DNA from: Bacteroidota bacterium
GTDB lineage: Bacteria > Bacteroidota > Bacteroidia > UKL13-3
Length of the DNA: 64,000 nucleotides
Direction: 5' to 3'
Assembly: GCA_027484685.1 (NCBI GenBank)
Contig: JAIXSO010000031.1
Location: 1-64,000, forward strand
Below are positions 44,270 to 53,631 of the stretch, one piece after another; within the stretch, counting starts at the first letter, position 1, and the number at the start of each line of letters is the position of its first letter. Below the pieces are notes generated by a model. It ran no database searches and was not told the origin of the DNA. It saw only the letters and a list, made by a program, of their open reading frames with translations. Made by a program: the position numbers and the translations under genes.

Positions 44270-44301
44270 TTTTTATGTATTACTAAGCTTGTGAGTGTTT
44301 A

Positions 44302-44477
44302 TTATTTAACTAAAAATTTGGTTTTAATCGTTTGGTTATTGGTATTTACCACCAAAATTTACTTGCCATTGGTATATATAAATTATCAAAAATCCCTACC
44401 CTATTTGTATTGCCATTAGCTGCTTTTAAGCCACTTACAAGCAGTACAAAACTTAATAAGTATAAAAATTTCCTCAT
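44302..44477 (-). pseudogene. Decayed T9SS-cargo gene: signal peptide joined to a sorting-domain tail
   Basis: An ATG at 44475-44477 starts a typical signal peptide (MRKFLYLLSFVLLVSGLKA) that runs only 43 residues to a stop at 44346-44348. In another frame the overlapping sequence reads FIYTNGK, a TAA, then ILVVNTNNQTIKTKFLVK and a TAA at 44302-44304, a normal end for a type A T9SS sorting domain. So both ends of a secreted protein are present with the middle lost, a frameshift and a nonsense codon. Confidence 0.55.
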
Positions 44478-44563
44478 TTAATATATAATTTAGATTGGCA
44501 AATTAAAAAAATGTTTCAATTTTTGATTAGAAAGATTTATTTGCAACTTTAAATCACAAAATA

Positions 44564-45427
44564 ATGAAGAAAATAATCACCATAGCTTTACTACTTTTTA
44601 TAAGTTTTAGTGCATCGGCACAGTTTGGATTTTTCAAGAAAAAATCTGACGTTGAGAAGTTTAAAAACACAAAAGTTGTAGTTGTGCTTTTTATGGATAG
44701 TGCCTACAATGCATCGGTAGAAATTGCCATGTTACGCTACTGGAAATTCAACGAGTTTGAAGTGGCTTTTGACAATGAGTTAACTAAATACAAGAAAAAA
44801 GATGTAGCTTATTTGGTATTTAGTAAATCAAAAGGAAGCAAAAACAAAGCGCGTTTGGCTAGCTGCGAAGAAGACTTTAACGGCCTTGTATTAATGAATA
44901 AATTTAAACGCAAAGCTTTGCCTGAAGATATTTTGGCACAAGCATTTTGTAGCAACGATATTGATACAGCAGATTGGAACTTTGAAATGCAACGTGCAGT
45001 TCAAATGATGAACAATTACTTAGAATATGCCATTAAAGTAGATAGAGATGGCGATTTATCAGCTTCAAAAATGATGGTTGATTATCCTTCGGACAAAAAC
45101 CAATTACTTGATAAAAAACTTTTGGTAGAAGATAAAACCTTAGATTTAAAAGGCAAAAAAAGTGCTAATGATTTATTTGATGGAGAGGTAGAGGAAGTAG
45201 AAAGAGAAGTAATTTACCGTTCTATAGTTGACCAAGACAATGCTTTACTTTATGCACTTTGTGTGAAAGATGAAAAATATTGCAATAAATTAGTAATTAG
45301 CGCTCAAAACAGCGAAATTATGTACTACGATTCATCGGCTCCTGATAAATGTAAATTAAACAACAAAGATTTAGAAGCTTTAAATGCCTTGAAAAAAGAC
45401 ATTATGAAAAAAAATAGTAAGAACTAG
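44564..45427 (+). CDS. Secreted protein of unknown function
   Basis: A 287-residue exported protein with a clear signal peptide (MKKIITIALLLFISFSASAQ, 1-20). The mature part begins FGFFKKKSDVEKFKNTKVVVVLF and is alpha/beta with acidic segments (GEVEEVEREV); no sorting domain and no recognised family. It is monocistronic, with a terminator 20 bases after the stop. Confidence 0.75.
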   Translation: MKKIITIALLLFISFSASAQFGFFKKKSDVEKFKNTKVVVVLFMDSAYNASVEIAMLRYWKFNEFEVAFDNELTKYKKKDVAYLVFSKSKGSKNKARLASCEEDFNGLVLMNKFKRKALPEDILAQAFCSNDIDTADWNFEMQRAVQMMNNYLEYAIKVDRDGDLSASKMMVDYPSDKNQLLDKKLLVEDKTLDLKGKKSANDLFDGEVEEVEREVIYRSIVDQDNALLYALCVKDEKYCNKLVISAQNSEIMYYDSSAPDKCKLNNKDLEALNALKKDIMKKNSKN

Positions 45428-45446
45428 TTTTTTTAAAAATTTATAG

Positions 45447-45487
45447 AAGCCATTTTAAAAGTAGTTTGCTTTTAAAATGGCTTTTTT
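45447..45487 (+). terminator. Rho-independent terminator
   Basis: A 14-bp perfect stem (45447-45460 with 45470-45483) with 9-base loop and T-run, right after the 287-residue secreted-protein gene. Confidence 0.9.
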
Positions 45488-45630
45488 TATGCTCATTATT
45501 TTCCATTTATGAATTAAACAGTTTCAAAATGAAACAAAATATAAAATCTATAAAATGCAATTAAATGCAAATCAAATAGTTATGTTTTGGCCCTATTCAT
45601 GCATATTGGTTATAGAACAAAAACAACAGT

Positions 45631-46080
45631 ATGAAACTAATTCTTAAATATATAGCAACCTTGGTTACATCATCGCTACTATTTGTAGCAGGCGATGTGG
45701 CAGTAAAAGGTGCTTGGCTTAACAAAATAGGAAATACCGATTTTATGTTTTCACATAAACTTGGAGTAGAGGAATCAGAAAACAGAAACCTATTTGTAAG
45801 CGTAGTGCCAGACAACAATATTAGCATCAATAAAAATTTATTAGAAGGATTACAAATTCAACTAATGAACGATGAATATACCGAAGTACAAAGTGCAGTG
45901 GTAAAAAATGGAATTGCCATTTTTGACTTAAGTAAAGTTAAAAGTAGCTACAGGAACTTGATTTTGATATCGCCAATAACTAGTAACGAAATGGCAATTA
46001 CTTCCGATTTGAAGTATGTTGACCTGAAACTAGATGTAAGTGAGATAAACATAAATCAAAAAGCAAACAAAGAAAAATAG
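45631..46080 (+). CDS. Small hypothetical protein with N-terminal hydrophobic segment
   Basis: A 149-residue protein with a probable signal or anchor (about 5-22, SLLFVAG) and a beta-rich mature part (NRNLFVSVVPDNNISIN, YRNLILISPI). No family recognised. It has its own terminator 28 bases downstream and no close neighbour, so it is an independent unit. Confidence 0.62.
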   Translation: MKLILKYIATLVTSSLLFVAGDVAVKGAWLNKIGNTDFMFSHKLGVEESENRNLFVSVVPDNNISINKNLLEGLQIQLMNDEYTEVQSAVVKNGIAIFDLSKVKSSYRNLILISPITSNEMAITSDLKYVDLKLDVSEININQKANKEK

Positions 46081-46107
46081 TTTTTCATGTTTAATAGTTC
46101 AATTAAG

Positions 46108-46137
46108 GCTCTAGCTGTAATGGCTAGGGCTTTTTTT
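46108..46137 (+). terminator. Rho-independent terminator
   Basis: GCTCTAGC (46108-46115) pairs with GCTAGGGC (46123-46130, one G-T pair), followed by eight T. It follows the 149-residue gene. Confidence 0.8.
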
Positions 46138-46167
46138 ATGCGTTTATGCTATATTTCCAACCTAAAT

Positions 46168-46229
46168 TAAACCACATAGAACATAGAAACATAGCGTATA
46201 AACATGAAATTTATGTTCTACGCAGTTTA
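46168..46229. repeat. Copy 2 of the dispersed palindromic element, right arm diverged
   Basis: The left arm from 46168 matches the outer flank and arm of the 31.8 kb repeat over 27 bases (starting TAAACCACATAGAACATAG). The right arm (about 46210-46229) is only partly complementary, with TACGCAG in place of TATGTGG. The 308-base gap 46081-46388 holds otherwise only terminators. Confidence 0.85.
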
Positions 46230-46320
46230 TGTTTTATTGTAAAACGGTTTAACTAGAATAGCTAAATCAAATAACCACTTTAAAAGAAATTCAGGTTTAT
46301 ATCCAATTCGTCAAAACACA

Positions 46321-46348
46321 AAAGGCTGCCCTTTTATGGACAGCCTTT
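46321..46348 (-). terminator. Terminator of the endonuclease gene
   Basis: AAAGGCTG (46321-46328) with CAGCCTTT (46341-46348), extendable by one pair, 40 bases past the minus-strand stop at 46389. The T-run on the minus strand is short. Confidence 0.65.
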
Positions 46349-46388
46349 TATAAAAGTTTATTATCAATTTTATCAGATTATCAAATAA

Positions 46389-49175
46389 TTATTCAACAAT
46401 TAGTTTTTTAACCAATATTTTTCCATCAATATTGGCTTTTAAAATATAAACACCTTTATTAGCTAAAGTAACCATATTGGTTTTGCTAAACGAGTCGCTT
46501 ACATATAATTTGCCAGTAATATCATAAATCTCAAAAGTTGAGTATTGTAAATTAATAGTTGAGTTAAAATAAATGGTTCCATTTGATGGATTAGGGTAAA
46601 CTATAAAGTTAAAGTTAGCAGCTTCGTTTACGCCAACTGTGGGCTGAATAGTAAATGCAGCACTACTATCTTTTAAACTGCCATTTATTTCACTAATAAA
46701 TACTTTAGCATTGGTAGTATTGGCATAAGGAACAGTTAAAGAAATTGAACTTTTACTAGCCAACTCTTTCTTAGTCCATAAAGTTACTGTATCTCGTTTT
46801 AATTCAATTAGTATAGAGTCAACAAAAGTTGATTGCCATGTAATTAGTCTATTCTCTGTTTCTTTCCAAATATCAGTAGCTAAAGGAGTTAACAATTTTA
46901 AACTAGCTACATTAATTGTGAAATTAGCATTGCTTAAATCAGTTATTGAATTATTGGTAGTTGAAACTCTAATTTTGGCTGTAGTAGTAGCTACTGTAGG
47001 AACTGTCCAAGTGTAAGAAGCAGGGGTTACATTTACTGAATCAATAAAAATAAAGTCAGTACCATTTGTGGTGTATTCTAACTTTACTTTTCCGGTAATG
47101 TTTGAAGCAACCCAAGTAATATTAGTAGTTTTGCCAGCTAATAAATTTTCGCCACCATTAGGAGTGCTTAAAGTTAACACAGCACCTTGGTTTAAAGTCA
47201 TATTTTTAAAGTTAATCAAACTTGCCCAGCTAGGGTTATCAATAAAAGGATTTCTATTTTTTTGCGTAGCTGCAATGTACTCATGACGAGCAATTTCTTC
47301 TGCACTTGGAGGATCTTGTTGGTGCCATTTCATTAATACTGCTAAATCTTGATCGGCAGGTAACGACCAAATATTACCATTAATTCCGTTATAACAAATT
47401 GACATATAAAACATGGCACGAGCTAAATCACCTTTTTGTGAATCTTTTGGTTCGTATACGGTTTTACCAGTACCATCTTTTCCTAATTTACCAAAACCAG
47501 AAGGAGAAGTAGAAGTTACAGTTACACACTCAGCAAAAGGATTGTTAGATCGAGGCGCATTTGCTAAAGTTTGATGAGTTGGAAACAAATTATGTAAATC
47601 ATTAAACTCAGGTAACTCTCTATTAGTGCTACCTGCATTTGGCCAATTAGGATTTTGACTTGAAACATTGCTTGGCATAGTACTTTGAGCACGTGTATGC
47701 TCACGAGTTAAAATTCCAGTACTGTTGCTGGCATTCCATACAAATGGCTCATCGTAAATATAAGGAATTCCAGTATAAACGCAATTAACTACTTTTTTAC
47801 CAGCAGTGGTGTCTCTTGTCAAAAAGTTATTAATAACAGTTGGGATATAATTGCTATAAAAAATGGTATCGTGTGGATTAACTTTTGCCGATAAAGTAGT
47901 TAAAAAATCAGTTGAACCAGGTGCTGACACAGGGCTGTAGTAAGCACCAGGATTACCTGCCAATGATGATACAGAGGTGTTAGCAGAGGCAGAGGTCAAA
48001 TAATTTTCGTAAGTAGCAGGTCCGTTAAAGGCAAATGCTGCAAACGAATAATTGATATTAGCTAAAATATAAGCAGGTCTAAATGAACCTATTTTGCCAA
48101 TATAAGCTACTTGAGCATCTCCAATATAATCACCTCTACGGTAAGTTTGACCATCAACTGGGGTTTCGGTAATAGTTCCGTTTTTACGTAAAACAATATA
48201 ATTTTCAGTTAAAGTACTTGTATCAGCCAATGTTATATTCATGCTATAAGCTGTTACATTGCTAGCATTTAAAGATAATGGTTTAAACAATGGTTCAGTA
48301 GCCAAATTTCCAGCTATTCCATATAAGTTAATAGTAAACTTTGTTTTATCAATATCATTGTTATAAATATTGATGGTTGCCAATCTGCTTCCATTTCCAG
48401 CAGTATTTAGTGTACAATTAATGGTGGTTGAGTCGTTTGCAGCCACCTTAATTGGAAAAGAATTAGTTACACTATAGAAACCAGCGCTTGAACCAGTAAA
48501 ATTAATACTATCAATACTTAATGTATCTGATAAGCCAACATTTTTAACTTTAAAAGAGAAAGTAGCATTATTACCTACCACATTTTGCGTGTTATTTGCA
48601 ATAATTTGGTTATTTCTTGAAATCTGAATAGTTGGTGTTGATGCAATTGGAGCCGCTTTTATCAATACACTATCTAAAGCCATATTGCCACCGGGAGTTC
48701 CTGCAACACCTCCTGGTAATTTTGTGGTATAAAAAAAGCGAACAAATCGAGTTGTAGTTTTTAAGTTTGTTTCAGTGTATTTTCCACCAGTAAAATTAGT
48801 AGTTGTAGTCGACTTAGTAGTAATTGAACGTAAAGTTGACCAAGTAGTTCCATTATCACTTTCTTGAATATCGAACTGACCACCCCAAGCTGCACCAGCA
48901 TTTTGCGGACTTAAGTAGTAGCTTAACTCACCTGGTTTATCAGTAATATTAATTGTTACAAATTCGCCTGTTGCGTCCAATCTGCATGAAATGGCATCAC
49001 CTATCCCAAATGCATAAGTTAAATTACCATTTGTACCAAGACCTAATGTCCATCCTACTGGCGGACTAGCAATAGAAGGTGTTGAGAAATTCCAACTTGT
49101 TGGAAGCAATGCTTGCGCTTGCGAGGCAACTACTGCCACACAAAAGCCAATATTTAATATAATTTTTTTTAACAT
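46389..49175 (-). CDS. Secreted endonuclease I family nuclease with T9SS type A sorting domain
   Basis: A 928-residue exported protein. Signal peptide (1-20); N-terminal beta-sandwich (about 25-175) and an ASPM/Hydin-like beta domain (about 176-290); endonuclease I core (about 410-670) with REHTRAQSTMP (catalytic His493), DLHNLFPTH, EPKDSQKGDLARAMFYM and WHQQDPPSAEEIARHEY; two beta domains around NGGENLLAGKTTNITW; and a type A sorting domain starting FIVYPNPSNG. The core is a periplasmic/secreted DNase family, so this should degrade extracellular DNA. It is a single gene. Confidence 0.9.
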   Translation of the reverse strand: MLKKIILNIGFCVAVVASQAQALLPTSWNFSTPSIASPPVGWTLGLGTNGNLTYAFGIGDAISCRLDATGEFVTINITDKPGELSYYLSPQNAGAAWGGQFDIQESDNGTTWSTLRSITTKSTTTTNFTGGKYTETNLKTTTRFVRFFYTTKLPGGVAGTPGGNMALDSVLIKAAPIASTPTIQISRNNQIIANNTQNVVGNNATFSFKVKNVGLSDTLSIDSINFTGSSAGFYSVTNSFPIKVAANDSTTINCTLNTAGNGSRLATINIYNNDIDKTKFTINLYGIAGNLATEPLFKPLSLNASNVTAYSMNITLADTSTLTENYIVLRKNGTITETPVDGQTYRRGDYIGDAQVAYIGKIGSFRPAYILANINYSFAAFAFNGPATYENYLTSASANTSVSSLAGNPGAYYSPVSAPGSTDFLTTLSAKVNPHDTIFYSNYIPTVINNFLTRDTTAGKKVVNCVYTGIPYIYDEPFVWNASNSTGILTREHTRAQSTMPSNVSSQNPNWPNAGSTNRELPEFNDLHNLFPTHQTLANAPRSNNPFAECVTVTSTSPSGFGKLGKDGTGKTVYEPKDSQKGDLARAMFYMSICYNGINGNIWSLPADQDLAVLMKWHQQDPPSAEEIARHEYIAATQKNRNPFIDNPSWASLINFKNMTLNQGAVLTLSTPNGGENLLAGKTTNITWVASNITGKVKLEYTTNGTDFIFIDSVNVTPASYTWTVPTVATTTAKIRVSTTNNSITDLSNANFTINVASLKLLTPLATDIWKETENRLITWQSTFVDSILIELKRDTVTLWTKKELASKSSISLTVPYANTTNAKVFISEINGSLKDSSAAFTIQPTVGVNEAANFNFIVYPNPSNGTIYFNSTINLQYSTFEIYDITGKLYVSDSFSKTNMVTLANKGVYILKANIDGKILVKKLIVE

Positions 49176-49309
49176 ATTTTGCTATTTTAAAAGCTCCGCA
49201 ATGTAAAACTTTTACCAGCATTTTTTTGCTGTAGCTTTGTAAATAAATAGTTACCTTTTAAAACCATTTATTTTGATTTAATATTTTTATATATTGCAAT
49301 TGCACTTAT

Positions 49310-50584
49310 ATGAAGGAAGAACTACTACATTTTATTTGGCAAAGCAAGATTTTACTTAAACAAAACCTAGTTTTAACTAATGATAAATCGGTTGAAATAT
49401 TGAATATTGGCGCATTAAATAAAGATGCAGGGCCCGACTTTTTTAACGCAAAAATTAAAGTTGACCAAGAAATATTGGTTGGCAATATTGAAATACACAT
49501 TAAAGCTAGCGATTGGTTTAACCACAAACACCAGCAAGACAAAGCTTATGATAATGTAATTCTGCACGTGGTTTTTGAAAATGATAAACCCATTTTTGAT
49601 AACTACCAAAAACCATATTTAACACTTGAACTTAAGAATTATTTACCACAATCGTTACTTACTAAATACAAAATACTTCAAGAACAAAAAAACGAAATTC
49701 CTTGCCAACCTATTTTTAGTTTACCCAATGAGTTTAAATTAAATAATTGGCTTAACCGATTGGTTATAGAACGTTTAGAAAAAAAATGTGAACGCATAGA
49801 AAGCATTTTAAAAAACAATAACAGCAATTGGGAACAAACTTTTTATGTATTAACTGCGCAATATTTTGGGCAAAAAACCAATGCACAAGCGTTTGAATGG
49901 TTGGCACAAAATTTACCCATGCAAATTATTGCAAAGCATAAAGATAAACTGAGTCAAATAGAGGCTTTGGTATTAGGCACTGCTGGTTTTTTAAATCAAA
50001 AACTTACCGATGAATACTTGGTGTTTTTACAAAAAGAATATGTATACCTTCAAAAAAAATACGGTTTAACAAATTTAGATAAAAGCGTTTGGAAATTTGG
50101 CCGTATGAGGCCAAGTAATTTTCCAACTATTAGATTGATGCAATTTGCAGCATTGCTTTACCAAAGCAGCCATTTATTTTCAAAAGTGCTTGAATGCGAA
50201 AACGTGAGTAACCTTCAAAAACTTTATAAACTGCAACATATACATTTAATTAACTTAAGCGAATTAAGTGGCCATCAATTTAGTGCCTTAAAAGCCGATT
50301 TAGGAACTTCAGCTATCAATACCATAATTATCAATACAGTTGTGCCTATTGTTTTTTTATACGGTAAACTCAGGTTTGATGAAGATAAAAGCAATAAGGC
50401 AATTAATTGGCTGGAGCAAATAAATGCCGAAAAAAACAGTATTATTGATTTTTGGAAAACATTAAATATAAATGTAGAAAATGCCATGCAAACACAAGCA
50501 TTATTGCAATTAAAAAACGAATATTGTACCCATAAAAAATGCCTAAGCTGCGAAATTGGCTTTCATGTACTCAACCAAAACTAA
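49310..50584 (+). CDS. DUF2851 family protein
   Basis: A 424-residue cytosolic protein of a Bacteroidota-centred family. It shows the family opening: ELLHFIWQ, ILNIGALNKDAGPDFFNAKI, GNIEIHIKASDWFNHKHQQDKAYDNVILHVV. The C-terminal end has HKKCLSCEIGFHVL with a Cys pair. The fold has been linked to restriction-endonuclease-like or DNA-binding proteins, but I know of no demonstrated activity. It starts 134 bases from the divergent endonuclease gene; the next gene begins 6 bases after its stop. Confidence 0.9.
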   Translation: MKEELLHFIWQSKILLKQNLVLTNDKSVEILNIGALNKDAGPDFFNAKIKVDQEILVGNIEIHIKASDWFNHKHQQDKAYDNVILHVVFENDKPIFDNYQKPYLTLELKNYLPQSLLTKYKILQEQKNEIPCQPIFSLPNEFKLNNWLNRLVIERLEKKCERIESILKNNNSNWEQTFYVLTAQYFGQKTNAQAFEWLAQNLPMQIIAKHKDKLSQIEALVLGTAGFLNQKLTDEYLVFLQKEYVYLQKKYGLTNLDKSVWKFGRMRPSNFPTIRLMQFAALLYQSSHLFSKVLECENVSNLQKLYKLQHIHLINLSELSGHQFSALKADLGTSAINTIIINTVVPIVFLYGKLRFDEDKSNKAINWLEQINAEKNSIIDFWKTLNINVENAMQTQALLQLKNEYCTHKKCLSCEIGFHVLNQN

Positions 50585-50590
50585 CTATTA

Positions 50591-51136
50591 ATGAAAAAAT
50601 TATTATTTACAACTATTTGTATTATAACTATTTATGGAAAAATATTTAGCCAAAACAGTTTGCTATTTTTAAATACCAAAACCAATAAAACCATTGAAGT
50701 AATCCAAGGTCAAACCTTATCTATTCAATATAAAGGTTATAATAACCAAATATATTATTATAAAAACACCGTTACCGAAATTAACGATAGCACTATTGTG
50801 TTAGGTCAACCAAGTATCGAATTGCCGGTTTGGGCTCAAAAATTAAGCAAAAAATTTGAACCCAATTACCGAACCATCAATATCAAAGACATCATTTCAT
50901 TTAGAAGAATTACCGCTGGTAGAACACTTGGAAAAAGTTTGATTGGTTCCACCTTAGCTATCGGCACAGCGCTTGTTTCTTATAATTTATTCAGAGATGC
51001 AGGCACTACCGCATTTAATTCTATCTTGATTTCTTTTGGTTTAAGTTTTGGAATGACAGCCATTAACGCATTTATTCTGCCCGAAAATCCGGCAAACAAA
51101 ATTTCAGATAATTGGGTAATTACTGTTAGAAAATAG
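50591..51136 (+). CDS. Hypothetical protein with signal peptide and C-terminal membrane segments
   Basis: A 181-residue protein: signal peptide or N-terminal helix (1-20, ending IFSQ), a beta-rich middle with QTLSIQYKGY and INDSTIVLGQP, then two Gly/Ala/Thr-rich hydrophobic helices (about 112-131 and 141-161). No family recognised. Spacing of 6 bases to the DUF2851 gene suggests co-transcription. The stop is one base from the convergent pyrF stop. Confidence 0.72.
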   Translation: MKKLLFTTICIITIYGKIFSQNSLLFLNTKTNKTIEVIQGQTLSIQYKGYNNQIYYYKNTVTEINDSTIVLGQPSIELPVWAQKLSKKFEPNYRTINIKDIISFRRITAGRTLGKSLIGSTLAIGTALVSYNLFRDAGTTAFNSILISFGLSFGMTAINAFILPENPANKISDNWVITVRK

Positions 51137-51137
51137 C

Positions 51138-51938
51138 TTACAAATAAGCACTCATTTCTAAACTTAGCTTTTTTGCTTCGGCTTGTGCTGCTTCGGCAAA
51201 ATCTAATCCATTGCTTACATAAATAACACTACGTGATGCATTTATAAGCAAACCAATATCGTTGGTTTTACCATATTTTACTACTTCGGCCAAGCTGCCA
51301 CCTTGAGCACCTACACCTGGAACTAGTAAAAAGTGATTAGGTGCATGCTTGCGAATAGTTACAAAATCTTGAGGCTTGGTAGCTCCTACCACAAACATCA
51401 ATTGTTCATCGCTAGCTAATTTACAAGTATTGCTAATTACACGTTCGTATAAAAACTCGTTTCCAACCATTTGTTGCTCATAATCAGCACTGCCAGCATT
51501 ACTAGTTAAAGCCAATACAATGCCCCATTTATTTTTATATTCAAAAAAAGGTGCTAAACTGTCGTTTCCCATATATGGCGCAAGGGTAATGGCATCAAAA
51601 TTCATTTTTTCGAAAAATGCTTTTGCATACATATTACTTGTATTGCCAATATCTCCGCGCTTAGCATCGGCTATGGTTAATATGTTTTCAGGAATTAAAG
51701 CCAAGGTTTTGTCCATACTTTGCCAACCCGAAATACCCTCAGCCTCGTAAAAAGCGGTATTTATTTTATAACTTACACAATAATCTTTAGTAGCTTCAAT
51801 AATTGCTTTGTTAAACTCAAAAACAGGATCTTCTGATGCAAGTAAATGTTTAGGAATTTTAGTTAAATCGGTATCTAAGCCTATACATAAAAAACTTTTT
51901 TTTAATTTAATTTGGTCAATTAATTCTTGTTTCGTCAC
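51138..51938 (-). CDS. pyrF: Orotidine 5'-phosphate decarboxylase, PyrF type 2
   Basis: Decarboxylates OMP to UMP, the last step of de novo pyrimidine synthesis. The 266 residues are longer than type 1 enzymes and carry the type 2 core IADAKRGDIGNT with catalytic Asp91, Lys93 and Asp96, plus an N-terminal FLCIGLDTDL strand and PGVGAQGG phosphate loop near the end. It starts 26 bases after the beta-barrel gene on the same strand. Confidence 0.95.
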   Translation of the reverse strand: MTKQELIDQIKLKKSFLCIGLDTDLTKIPKHLLASEDPVFEFNKAIIEATKDYCVSYKINTAFYEAEGISGWQSMDKTLALIPENILTIADAKRGDIGNTSNMYAKAFFEKMNFDAITLAPYMGNDSLAPFFEYKNKWGIVLALTSNAGSADYEQQMVGNEFLYERVISNTCKLASDEQLMFVVGATKPQDFVTIRKHAPNHFLLVPGVGAQGGSLAEVVKYGKTNDIGLLINASRSVIYVSNGLDFAEAAQAEAKKLSLEMSAYL

Positions 51939-51964
51939 TGTTATTGTGTGGGGTATAAAAAATT

Positions 51965-52651
51965 TTAAAATACTAAATTCAATTCAAATACTAAATTATT
52001 CATGCTTCCACCTTTGTTTTTAGGTAAAGCTTCATCAATTAATCCATTATTTACATTTAAAAAACCATATTTACAAACGGTTTGAATACTTACATGCCCT
52101 AATCGGTAATGATAGCCTAAACATGCTAACACATCCAAGTCGTTAACTCTAGGTGTTTTATCGTATGCCGTAACCGAACTACCTTTATAAAGTGTACTTG
52201 AAAGCAAATAACTAAACTGAGGGCCAAATAATATTTTCTGATTTTCGTCTTTGGTTAAATTTATAAATAAATAAGTTGGCACATCTAAATAAACCAATCT
52301 TAAAGCAGAATAATCGTCATCTTTAACTACATTAAACCCACCGCCCCTAATGCTTCCATTTAATTCAATTTGGTATCCCCATTTTTGACTTTTAAACTTT
52401 TTGCGCATGTACACACCGCCATTTATGCCAAATCTAAAAGTATTTTCGGTATTTTCGGTACCAGTTAAAGTGCTAAACTGACAGCCAAGTTTAATTCCAA
52501 ATTTATAAATATCATCGGGCAAGGCTTTTACTGGTCTTACCTCGTCTTCTTCTAAAGTTGAATCAATTACTTCATCAACCTGAGCGAAAGCAGAAAAATT
52601 TACTAAAAAAGTAAATACTAAAATCAAACTTATTTTAAACCAATTTGCCAT
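51965..52651 (-). CDS. Outer-membrane beta-barrel protein
   Basis: A 228-residue protein. Signal peptide (1-23, ending AFAQ), acidic linker, then alternating aromatic/polar strands typical of the OMP_b-brl family (IKLGCQFSTLTG, FGINGGVYMRKK, GYQIELNGSIR, ending NLVFELNLVF with a terminal Phe as in barrel proteins). Resembles PorT-like proteins in size, but specific T9SS membership cannot be claimed. pyrF follows by 26 bases. Confidence 0.75.
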   Translation of the reverse strand: MANWFKISLILVFTFLVNFSAFAQVDEVIDSTLEEDEVRPVKALPDDIYKFGIKLGCQFSTLTGTENTENTFRFGINGGVYMRKKFKSQKWGYQIELNGSIRGGGFNVVKDDDYSALRLVYLDVPTYLFINLTKDENQKILFGPQFSYLLSSTLYKGSSVTAYDKTPRVNDLDVLACLGYHYRLGHVSIQTVCKYGFLNVNNGLIDEALPKNKGGSMNNLVFELNLVF

Positions 52652-53058
52652 AATTATTCAAATGCGAAAATAGTAGAATTTAAAAACGTTTTTCATAAAA
52701 TATTCTTATAAAATTAATGATTCGAAAAAAAATCAACCGAATAAAATGTAACTGCTTTTTAAATGAAAAAAGGAAACTTTTTAGGTAACTTCATGTTTAC
52801 TTTATTATAAAAACACTAACAATAAAATTAAAATCCAGAATAAAACAACACAAAGTGAACAGTTAATTTTCTTTGAATCAAGTAATTAAATAAATTAAAT
52901 AAGCAAATGTTAGCAATAGCAGGCTTTTCCACAAGTTATAAACTTTATTAGCCTGATTGTTAGCAATACACGACCAAATGCTAAAAATTTAACACCATTT
53001 TGTTTTATAAAAACTAGGATTACACCTAATTTGCACCCTCGAAAAAAGCACAAATAAG
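52652..53058. other. Intergenic region between divergent genes, no gene seen
   Basis: 407 AT-rich bases. An 11-base direct repeat (TGTTAGCAATA at 52908-52918 and 52958-52968) flanks a 6-bp inverted repeat (CAGGCT/AGCCTG). No RNA gene or ORF is convincing. Promoters of both neighbouring genes should be here. Confidence 0.5.
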
Positions 53059-53466
53059 ATGAACAAAACAGACGATAAACCAATAATTTTAACTAAACGC
53101 AAAAATATTCAAACTGTAATTGATTACTGTTTAGAACAAAAAATTAGTTTCAATGCAAGTCCACGCGCTATCAGTATTGATGAGTGGGAAATTGAATTGA
53201 ATATAAGCACCATAAAAGGCGCTATTGCTTTGGGTATTTTTGTGCGCGAAAATAAATTAGAACTTTACGGTATGGGCGAATTGGTAAAACCAAAAGCAGC
53301 AGCACCAGTGGCTAGTACTTCTAAAAAATCGGAAACAAAAGAAACAGTAGCTACACCTGCAGCTCCAAGTTTAATTGACGAATTAGAACTAGACCCAACA
53401 CCAGCAGTAGCAGCAGAAGAAAATAATGCTACTCTTTCATTCGACTTAAATAACAGTAACAACTAG
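53059..53466 (+). CDS. Hypothetical protein with conserved-looking N-terminal domain and low-complexity tail
   Basis: A 135-residue cytosolic protein. Residues about 8-75 form a compact alpha/beta domain (NIQTVIDYCLEQKISFN, EWEIELNISTIKGAIALGIFV). The remainder is an Ala/Pro/Glu-rich, probably disordered tail (KAAAPVAST, ATPAAPS). No family name recognised. It is monocistronic with a terminator about 85 bases downstream. Confidence 0.7.
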   Translation: MNKTDDKPIILTKRKNIQTVIDYCLEQKISFNASPRAISIDEWEIELNISTIKGAIALGIFVRENKLELYGMGELVKPKAAAPVASTSKKSETKETVATPAAPSLIDELELDPTPAVAAEENNATLSFDLNNSNN

Positions 53467-53546
53467 TTAAGAAACTGTAGTTGTTGTCATAAACATTTAA
53501 GTGATTCTCTTATTGCAAGTGGGAGAAAAGATTTAATTGATTACAC

Positions 53547-53579
53547 AAAATGCGGGCGCGTGCAAGAGCGTCCGCTTTT
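53547..53579 (+). terminator. Rho-independent terminator
   Basis: GCGGGCGC (53552-53559) with GCGTCCGC (53568-53575, one G-T pair), 8-base loop, flanked by A-run and TTTT. The stem is markedly GC-rich compared with the surroundings. Confidence 0.82.
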
Positions 53580-53631
53580 GTATTTTATAGGGCTTGCTTT
53601 AAAACAAAAAGCATTTGATTATCAGTAAAAT

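Noticed and set aside
52908-52968. Direct repeats with a TTTTCCACA word, considered as a replication origin or attachment site
   Set aside because: Only one DnaA-box-like word with a mismatch, no cluster, no dnaA, gyrB or integrase nearby.
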